This document shows, piece after piece, positions 4,640-9,545 of a stretch of 9,545 bases of DNA (position 1 is the first letter of the stretch; every line of letters starts with the position of its first letter). The notes beneath the pieces were generated by a model, which had not been told where the DNA came from, searched no databases, and saw only the letters and a program-made list of their open reading frames with translations. Where the stretch lies: contig CANJXD010000195.1 in the NCBI GenBank assembly GCA_947478535.1, positions 1 to 9,545 of the forward strand, read 5' to 3'. This DNA is from Acetobacteraceae bacterium (GTDB taxonomy: Bacteria > Pseudomonadota > Alphaproteobacteria > Acetobacterales > Acetobacteraceae). Position numbers and translations under genes: made by a program.

Positions 4640-7623
4640 GCCACCCCCGGCGCCCTCAATTCCAGTTGGGGCGGCACCACCTGCGCGGTTTCGCGCAGCC
4701 CATCCCCCTGGCGCGGGGTCAGCGCCCAGCCCAGCCCGGCCGCATGCAATTCCCGCCAGATCGCCGGCCAGATCGCCGCCCGCATCCGCACGAAATAGTT
4801 CATCTCCGGCAGCCGCAGATCGGCGACGTACCGGCAGGCCCAGCCGCCATGGTGGTTGTCGATCCCCATGAGCGCCGCGCGCGCCAGGGTGAAGGGGATA
4901 TCCGTGATGCTCGCCGCCGCCCGCTTCACCGCCGCGATCACCTCATCCGGCGGGCAGCGGGGGTCGAGGTAGATCGAGATGGAGGCATCGTAGAACCCTG
5001 CCTTGGTCAGGTTCTCGATCTCCGCATCCACCACCTTGCCATTGGCGAAGGCGATCTCCTGCTCCCGGTCGCTGACGAGGCGCGTGGTGCGCCAGGAGAT
5101 GTCGTGCACCTGCCCGATCACCTTGTTGATGCGCACCCAATCCCCCAGCACGAAGGGGCGTTCCAGGTTCAGGATGACGCCGGAGAAGATGTCCCGGAGG
5201 TTCGACTGCACGGCGAGGCCGATGATCAATGTCAACAGGCCGGAGGTTGCCAGCAGGCTCGTCACCGGGCGTTCCAGCACGAAGGACACGATGCCGAAGC
5301 CGGCCATGGCGTAGATCAGGCCGGCGACGACGATGCGGAATACCGTCGGCACGCGGCGCTGGGACCGGGATTCCAGTGGTGACCAGATGAAGCGATCCAC
5401 CGTCAGCGTCAGCAGCCGCGCCGGCACCAGCCACCACAGCGCGCGGGCCGTGAAATCGATGGCCGAGACCACGGCGAGCCCGGCATTCGCCACCGCATAG
5501 TCCAGCGCCAGCGCGCTGCCCGCGCCCAGCAGCACAGGCCAGGTGATCAGTCGCAGAACCAGCGTCTGCATCCGCCAGAACTGCCCGCGATCCCGCCCAT
5601 CCAGCAACTGCGCGAGAATGGCCCCCGACAGCGCGAAGATCACGAGGTAGGCAAGCGCCTGGCGCGGCAGCAGCGCCCGCAGGTCGATCTCGTCCCGCTT
5701 CAGCACCATGTCGAGCGTGATGCGGGAGAACAGCGGCTGCGGCTTGCCGAAGCCGACATAGCTCGGGTCCCCATCGCTGCCCGCGCGTGCCAGTTCCTGT
5801 GACAGGAAGGCCTCATCGACGAGGTAGCCGCGGATGCCCGCCAGCACCCGCGCTTCCGAAAGCTGGCGGACCAGCGCGGAGCCGCCGGCGGTATCGGCGC
5901 CGAGCAACTCGGCCAGCCACCCCCGCGCCACTGGCGCCGCGCGCCCTGGGCCCGCGAGGTCCATGCCGACGACATCGGCCACGAACATCAGGTTGTTCCG
6001 CGCCAGCGTCCGGTGGCGGAAGCTGATATCGACGCCCTGCGTCCCGAAGGCATGGGTGGCGCCGGAACTGTTCAGGAAGAAGCGCCCGCGCACCCGCCAG
6101 GCACGATAGCGTTCCTCCCCATCATCGGAAGCGCGCTCGGGCTCACCCAGCACAATCGGCTGCACCGCATTGCCGAACACCACATCCGGTGCCGCCGCCG
6201 CGCCGCGCCAACGGAACCACAGCATGAAGTCGAGCTCGGCCGTGTTCGCCTCGGTATCGAGCGCCGTCACCTTGTTCAGCCGCAGCCCGGCGGAGATGAC
6301 GTTGGTGCGGTACATGAAACGGTCGTTCACATACAGCACGCGCCCGGTCTGCAACTGCTCGATGTAGTTGGAAACGCCCTCGTCGCGGATCGGCGATAGC
6401 TGCGTCCGCGCCGCGACCAGCGCCTGGCCATCATAGGCCCCGATCAGGATCGGCAATGCCGCGCCACGCTCCTCGAAAAACACCGGCCCGGCCAAGCCTG
6501 GCAGGGCGGTCTCCGGCGTCTGCGCCGCCGCCAGGGCATCCCGCAACGGCGCGCGCAAGGCGGTGCCGTCGGCGGTGCCTGGCGCGCGCAGGCCGGTGAT
6601 GGCGGTGCCGAGCGCGCGGGCGGCATCATGGCCCAGCACGGCCAGCCAATCCGGCGCGCTGCCCTGCCGGGCGCGGAAGGCATCCTGGAAGGCCTGCGCT
6701 TCCAGCCCCGCCATGTCGAACAGCAGCGGTGTCGCCACCAACGCCCCGTTCAGCGCCGCGCCAAGCGAGCCGGGGCCGCGCCACACCTCCCGCAGCCTGG
6801 CCTGGAAGGCGCTCGTCGCCAGCCCCCGCAGGCCGATGATGCGGTTTGGCACTTCCGCGGCCCCCAGCGCCGCCACCGCATCGGCCGCGAAGTCCGGCCC
6901 GCCCAGGATCAGGATGGTGCCGGCGATCTGCCGTTCCGCGATCTCCCGCGCCGTCTCGCGCAGCCGGGCCGCCCGGGCTGGGCCTGTTGCTGGTGCCGCC
7001 CAGCGATAGACGACGCGGGTGCCGAAGCGTTGCAAGGTCTCATCGAAGGCATCCGCGATCTCGCCATCGGCCGCCCCTTCCGGGAGCAGGATGGAAACCA
7101 GCCTTTCCCCGAGGACATTGCGCACGTAGTTCGCCAGGAACCGCGCTTCCTCCAGCGGTGTGGCGGAGAGCGGGAAGGACCAGCTTCCCGCCGCCACCTC
7201 GCCGCCGGACAGAGCGATACGCGGCAGGCCCAGGGAGGCCAGCGTCGTCGCCGGAACCCCGGGGCCGGTCAGCAGGGCGGCGACATCGCCATCCGCCGCC
7301 AGCCGCGCAATCCCATCGGCTTCGGCGTGGCTGTCCACCACCCGCAATTCGATCAGTCGCCCGCGTGGCGCCCGCGCCTGCTGCGCCACCCATTGCGCCG
7401 CGCCATCGCGCATCGCGGTGCCGAGTGCCGCGTCGGGTCCCGTCAGCGGCGCCACCAGGGCGATGGCCACCGGCCTGCCCAGCGGCGCCCGGAACACGGT
7501 GACCCAGGCGATGGCGGATCCGATGCCCCCCGCGATCGCCGCCAACAGCAGCAGCAGCAGGAACAGGCGCATCTTGGGCAGGGCGCGAATACGCTCGGCG
7601 AGGCTCGCGGCGGGCTGGGTCAT
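4633..7623 (-). CDS. MscS-type channel with periplasmic-binding and pLGIC-like sensor domains
   Basis: A 996-aa inner-membrane protein. Order of parts: basic N-terminus and membrane helix (18-44); type 1 periplasmic-binding fold like Leu/Ile/Val-binding proteins (about 51-405, opening VAIALVAPLTGP); a beta-rich domain (about 415-645) resembling the ligand-binding domain of pentameric ligand-gated channels; helices near 654-673, 684-706, 712-738, 760-783 and 788-820. The last is the MscS pore helix (GLAVQSNLRDIFSGV, 802-816), followed by the MscS beta domain (RPFVLGDWVRI, 822-832; FANGKVV, 859-865) and a C-terminal alpha/beta part to about 960. Six helices put both sensor domains in the periplasm and the vestibule in the cytoplasm. 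Inferred role: a channel opened or tuned by a periplasmic ligand; ligand and ion are unknown. Its ATG overlaps the upstream stop (ATGA), with AGGA 7 bases ahead. MscS assignment is firm; the middle domain is by motif. Confidence 0.9.
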   Translation of the reverse strand: MTQPAASLAERIRALPKMRLFLLLLLLAAIAGGIGSAIAWVTVFRAPLGRPVAIALVAPLTGPDAALGTAMRDGAAQWVAQQARAPRGRLIELRVVDSHAEADGIARLAADGDVAALLTGPGVPATTLASLGLPRIALSGGEVAAGSWSFPLSATPLEEARFLANYVRNVLGERLVSILLPEGAADGEIADAFDETLQRFGTRVVYRWAAPATGPARAARLRETAREIAERQIAGTILILGGPDFAADAVAALGAAEVPNRIIGLRGLATSAFQARLREVWRGPGSLGAALNGALVATPLLFDMAGLEAQAFQDAFRARQGSAPDWLAVLGHDAARALGTAITGLRAPGTADGTALRAPLRDALAAAQTPETALPGLAGPVFFEERGAALPILIGAYDGQALVAARTQLSPIRDEGVSNYIEQLQTGRVLYVNDRFMYRTNVISAGLRLNKVTALDTEANTAELDFMLWFRWRGAAAAPDVVFGNAVQPIVLGEPERASDDGEERYRAWRVRGRFFLNSSGATHAFGTQGVDISFRHRTLARNNLMFVADVVGMDLAGPGRAAPVARGWLAELLGADTAGGSALVRQLSEARVLAGIRGYLVDEAFLSQELARAGSDGDPSYVGFGKPQPLFSRITLDMVLKRDEIDLRALLPRQALAYLVIFALSGAILAQLLDGRDRGQFWRMQTLVLRLITWPVLLGAGSALALDYAVANAGLAVVSAIDFTARALWWLVPARLLTLTVDRFIWSPLESRSQRRVPTVFRIVVAGLIYAMAGFGIVSFVLERPVTSLLATSGLLTLIIGLAVQSNLRDIFSGVILNLERPFVLGDWVRINKVIGQVHDISWRTTRLVSDREQEIAFANGKVVDAEIENLTKAGFYDASISIYLDPRCPPDEVIAAVKRAAASITDIPFTLARAALMGIDNHHGGWACRYVADLRLPEMNYFVRMRAAIWPAIWRELHAAGLGWALTPRQGDGLRETAQVVPPQLELRAPGVAG
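4744..5271 (-). other. Domain: MscS pore helix, beta domain and C-terminal vestibule
   Basis: Residues 785-960 of the channel protein. The small-residue-rich helix TSGLLTLIIGLAVQ (793-806) runs into NLRDIFSGV and RPFVLGDWV, the diagnostic MscS-family order of pore-lining helix, kink and beta domain. ENLTKAG (870-876) sits where the family has its conserved N(L/T) turn. The domain appears complete. Confidence 0.9.
5689..6381 (-). other. Domain: pLGIC-type ligand-binding beta-sandwich (putative)
   Basis: Residues about 415-645 of the channel protein. AGLRLNKVTALD (445-456) and ELDFMLWFRWRG (463-474) parallel the early strands and the W-containing strand of prokaryotic pentameric channels such as GLIC. 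RVRGRFF (510-516), then HAFGTQGVDISFRHR (524-538), parallels the strand before the Pro-loop and the loop itself (YPFDSQ in GLIC). LMFVAD (545-550) follows in register. FSRITLDMVLKR (632-643) parallels the last strand leading into the first membrane helix. The segment from about 553 to 630 is longer than expected and may be an insertion. The assignment is by eye, without a profile search. Confidence 0.6.
6409..7473 (-). other. Domain: type 1 periplasmic-binding (LIVBP-like)
   Basis: Residues about 51-405 of the channel protein. It opens with VAIALVAPLTGPDAALG, the hallmark of branched-chain amino-acid-type binding proteins, then MRDGAAQWV. Alternating strands and helices follow, such as LVSILLPEG (175-183), GTILILGGPDF (235-245) and RIIGLRG (261-267). 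The length is normal for a two-lobed fold. It is tethered by the N-terminal helix rather than secreted free. The ligand is not predictable from sequence alone. Confidence 0.85.
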
Positions 7624-9545
7624 GGGCTGGTCCTGGATGCCGCGCGCGGGGCGGGATCGGCGAGGGGAACAAGAAGGGCACGGACCTGGCGCAGCGCCTC
7701 GCTCGGCGTCACGCGGTCCTGCAGGATGTGGCCGAGCAGCGTGCGGAAGCGGTCAAGTTCCGCCCCCTCCGCGATGCCGGCGAGGTAGGCGGGATCGACC
7801 CGCGCGGTGGCGAGGCGCATCAGCAGGTCATCCCCGCCCAGGTCGATCCGGGCCGCGAGGCGTGACGCGGCACCGGCGGCGTCCCGCGCCGTGGCGAGCG
7901 CTGCTTCCGCCGAGGCACCCCGGCGCAGCGCCGCGATGAACAGCCGCGCCAGCAGCGGGTCCCGCCGCAACTCCGCCGCCAGCAGCGGGGGCAGGGTGCC
8001 GGCGGCGATCTCGGCCGAGGCATCATCGGGATTCAGCGCGATATCCGCCGCGCGGCGCTGCGCCGCGTCATCCGAAGGGGGCGGGCCGATACGCCCCCCG
8101 GCAAGCACGCGGATCGGCGTGGTCGGTGCCTCGCCATTCGCCAGGCCGCTCGCCAGCGGGTCACCTTCGCCGGTCTCGGCGCGGGCGAGGGCGGTGCTCC
8201 GCTCGGCCTCCGCCGCCACCATCCGGCGGGCGGCCTCCTCGGCACTCAGCCCGCGCCCGAGTGCGCGCGCCAGGCCCGGCGGCACGCCAGCGCCGCCGCT
8301 GGCCAGGGCATTGGCGGCGGCGGCCTCGGCGCTGATCGGCACGCCGGCGGCCTCCAGCATCGCCGCCCGCGTCGCCTCTGCCGCCGCGGCACGGGCGAGC
8401 GCGGTTGCCAGATCCCCCCCCGCCGCAAGGGCTGCGACCAATGCGGCGGAAACCGGCGCACCACCCTGGCCGAGCGCGTTGGCGGCGCGGGAGCCGGCGG
8501 TCTCGGACAGGGCGGCCGCACCGAGCATGGCTGCCCGCGCTTCCGCCCGTGCGGCGGCCTGGGCCATCGCCGCCTCCGGGGAGGCACCGCGGCCGAGTGC
8601 GGCCAGCGTCGCCGGATCGGCAGGCGCGCCGCCGCTGGCCAGGCCCTGCGCCATGCTGCCCGCCGGGCTGGTGGGGGCGTTGGACTCAGCGAGCTGCCGC
8701 AGCGCCTGTGCAGCGGCGGCCGCCGCCTGTTCCGGAGATCCTCCCCGGGCGATGACCTGCCCGGCCCGCCCTTCGAACACCGCCCGCGCTTCCGCGGGGC
8801 TGGCGATGCCGGCCGCAGCAGCGGCGGCGGCGGCCGAAGCCGCGCTCTCCGCCAGCGCCGCCGCCGCTCCCGATGGGCCTGGCACCGATGCTGCCGAGGG
8901 GGCGGGCTGCGATACGGGAGAGGCCGCAGGCGAGGGCGCGGGGGCTGGCGATGCAGGCGCGACCGCCGGCGTCGTCAGCGCCGCCACCTGCTGCGGGGCA
9001 GGCGCCGGCGTGTCGCTCGCGCTTGGGGAGGGAGCGGGTGCTGGGCTGGCTGCGGGGGTCGGCGCCGGCGCGGGCGAGGATGCGGGCTCGGATAGCGTTG
9101 CCGGGCTTGGCGCTGGGCTGGGCGCGGGCTCTGGGCTCGGCGCCTGCGTCGGGCTCGGTGCGGGTGTCGGCGCTGGTTCGGGCGCGGGGGCGGGGCTGGG
9201 CGCGGGTGTCGGCGCTGGGCTCGGCGAGGGAGCCGGGCTGGGCGCGGGTGTTGGCGCTGGGCTCGGTGAGGGAGCCGGGCTCGGCGCGGGAGCCGGCGCA
9301 GGTGCGGGTGTTGGCGTTGGGCTCGGCGCGGGCGTCGGGCTGGGCGCGGGTGTTGGCGCTGGGCTCGGCGAGGGAGCCGGTGCAGGTGCGGGTGTTGGCG
9401 CTGGGCTCGGCGCGGGCGTCGGAGCAGGCGCGGGTTCGGGCGTAGGGGACGGGCTGGGTGCGGGCGCCGGTACGGGCGATGGTTCCGGCGCTGGTGACGG
9501 AACTGGGCTGGGCGCTGGTGTAGGCGCTGGGCTCGGGGAGGGCGC
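7620..9545 (-). CDS. Xaa-Pro tract and Ala-rich tandem-repeat protein, 5'-partial
   Basis: The frame is open from the window edge to TGA at 7622-7620, giving 641 visible residues; the N-terminus lies outside. No known family is recognised. The visible protein starts with 148 residues of nearly strict Xaa-Pro dipeptides (Xaa = Ala, Ser, Thr, Glu, Val), then a looser Pro/Ala/Ser linker to about base 8870. An Ala-only helix-like stretch follows (about 8800-8870), then about four Ala/Gly-rich repeats of 50-56 residues, then a more ordinary helical region with charged residues (7620-8070). No membrane helix is visible. The linker resembles the rigid Pro-rich spacers of TonB-like or surface proteins, so a periplasmic or envelope role is inferred. 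Its stop overlaps the channel start, so the two products are probably made together. A GTG at 8987 could be mistaken for the start, but coding character continues upstream. Confidence 0.8.
   Translation of the reverse strand, partial: APSPSPAPTPAPSPVPSPAPEPSPVPAPAPSPSPTPEPAPAPTPAPSPAPTPAPAPAPSPSPAPTPAPSPTPAPSPTPTPAPAPAPAPSPAPSPSPAPTPAPSPAPSPSPAPTPAPSPAPAPEPAPTPAPSPTQAPSPEPAPSPAPSPATLSEPASSPAPAPTPAASPAPAPSPSASDTPAPAPQQVAALTTPAVAPASPAPAPSPAASPVSQPAPSAASVPGPSGAAAALAESAASAAAAAAAAGIASPAEARAVFEGRAGQVIARGGSPEQAAAAAAQALRQLAESNAPTSPAGSMAQGLASGGAPADPATLAALGRGASPEAAMAQAAARAEARAAMLGAAALSETAGSRAANALGQGGAPVSAALVAALAAGGDLATALARAAAAEATRAAMLEAAGVPISAEAAAANALASGGAGVPPGLARALGRGLSAEEAARRMVAAEAERSTALARAETGEGDPLASGLANGEAPTTPIRVLAGGRIGPPPSDDAAQRRAADIALNPDDASAEIAAGTLPPLLAAELRRDPLLARLFIAALRRGASAEAALATARDAAGAASRLAARIDLGGDDLLMRLATARVDPAYLAGIAEGAELDRFRTLLGHILQDRVTPSEALRQVRALLVPLADPAPRAASRTSP
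7631..7634 (-). promoter_or_regulatory. Shine-Dalgarno of the channel gene, inside the upstream gene
   Basis: AGGA on the minus strand, 7 bases before the ATG at 7623. It lies within the last codons of the upstream gene, which suits re-initiation at the ATGA overlap. Confidence 0.6.
8118..8756 (-). repeat. Four Ala/Gly-rich protein repeats of 50-56 residues
   Basis: Units run approximately 8756-8607, 8606-8442, 8441-8274 and 8273-8118 on the minus strand. Each begins with a motif like AALGRGASPEAA (variants IARGGSPEQAA, AALAAGGDLATA, RALGRGLSAEEAA). Each has a middle Ala-rich helix with A.AEA.RAAML, and ends with ANALASGGAP (variants MAQGLASGGAP, ANALGQGGAP, ASGLANGEAP). Partial echoes occur further on: ALRRGASAEAAL at about 7943-7908 and DRVTPSEALRQV at about 7715-7680. 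The repeats are clearer in protein than in DNA, so they are old. Confidence 0.75.
9025..9045 (+). other. G-quadruplex-type motif
   Basis: GGGG (9025-9028), GGG (9030-9032), GGG (9036-9038) and GGG (9043-9045) are separated by loops of 1, 3 and 4 bases, meeting the usual four-run pattern. It lies on the strand that is the template for the minus-strand gene. Whether it forms is untested. Confidence 0.5.
9102..9545 (-). repeat. Xaa-Pro dipeptide tract with 42-bp DNA repeats
   Basis: All 148 codons alternate Xaa-Pro except one (CAG at 9144-9146, Gln where Pro is expected). A 42-bp unit starting CGCGGGTGT is tandem at 9201-9242 and 9243-9284, differing at 3 positions. It recurs at 9345-9386, and in part from 9387. 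Each unit encodes 14 residues (seven Xaa-Pro pairs). All repeat spacings are multiples of 6, so length changes keep the frame. The tract runs off the window edge. Confidence 0.9.

Noticed and set aside
5275..5664. Retention of the whole pLGIC membrane domain (M1-M3) before the MscS core
   Set aside because: The first inter-helix loop is about 10 charged residues rather than the very short M1-M2 link, and no M2-like pore pattern is visible; the helices fit the extra N-terminal helices of larger MscS proteins better.
4633..7623. The 996-aa protein as two genes fused by a sequencing error
   Set aside because: The frame is continuous, domains join in regions of normal coding character, and the topology (six helices, both sensors outside, vestibule inside) is coherent.
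6628..7788. Long plus-strand frame (386 codons) opposite the channel gene
   Set aside because: Gln/Arg/Pro/Gly-rich composition typical of antisense frames in high-GC genes; the minus-strand frame has clear domains.
8985..8987. GTG at 8987 as the start of the repeat protein
   Set aside because: The same frame stays open with strongly patterned coding (Xaa-Pro) to the window edge, so the start is outside the window.
8873..9445. Plus-strand reading frame rich in Ala/Arg/Leu repeats
   Set aside because: It is the antisense image of the Xaa-Pro repeats; it has no ribosome site or recognisable domain and is explained by the 6-bp periodicity.
9201..9545. CRISPR array or non-coding satellite
   Set aside because: The repeats are contiguous with no unique spacers, are multiples of 6 bp, and keep one open frame.

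Overview
This GC-rich window reads as a chromosomal segment of an alphaproteobacterium, most likely an Acetobacteraceae/Rhodospirillales member (Roseomonas-like). That is a judgement from gene content, gene order and codon style; no 16S or other marker is present. The plus strand (1-4596) carries ordinary metabolic genes. The minus strand (4633-9545) carries a two-gene operon that is the unusual part of the window.

Plus strand. Positions 1-216 are the C-terminus of dihydrolipoyl dehydrogenase (E3), followed by lipoyl synthase (lipA). The two are related in function: one makes the lipoyl cofactor, the other reoxidises it. A RatA/COQ10-like START-domain protein overlaps the lipA stop by one base. 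After a short gap comes a TIM-barrel amidohydrolase with a long N-terminal extension and an internal twin-arginine-like signal. Next is a 115-bp gap holding a strong GC-rich inverted repeat, and then a PLP-dependent low-specificity L-threonine aldolase. The plus-strand genes meet the minus-strand genes tail to tail at about 4597-4640, in a hairpin that contains the stop codon of the minus-strand gene.

Minus strand. The first gene (9545 to 7620) is truncated by the window edge. It encodes a long Xaa-Pro dipeptide tract, then about four Ala/Gly-rich tandem repeats of 50-56 residues, then a helical C-terminal part. Its stop overlaps the start of the second gene in an ATGA, so the two are probably translated together. 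The second gene (7623 to 4633, 996 aa) is the highlight. It encodes a membrane anchor, a periplasmic type 1 solute-binding domain of the Leu/Ile/Val-binding kind, a beta-sandwich resembling the extracellular ligand-binding domain of pentameric (Cys-loop/Pro-loop) ligand-gated channels, five more membrane helices, and a MscS-type channel core. It looks like a ligand-gated MscS channel built from two kinds of receptor domain, with a Pro-rich, repeat-bearing partner encoded next to it. The assignment of the middle domain rests on motif reading by eye and needs a profile or structure test.

No tRNA, rRNA, CRISPR array, insertion sequence or phage gene was seen. The only gene-free stretches are short (all under 130 bp).
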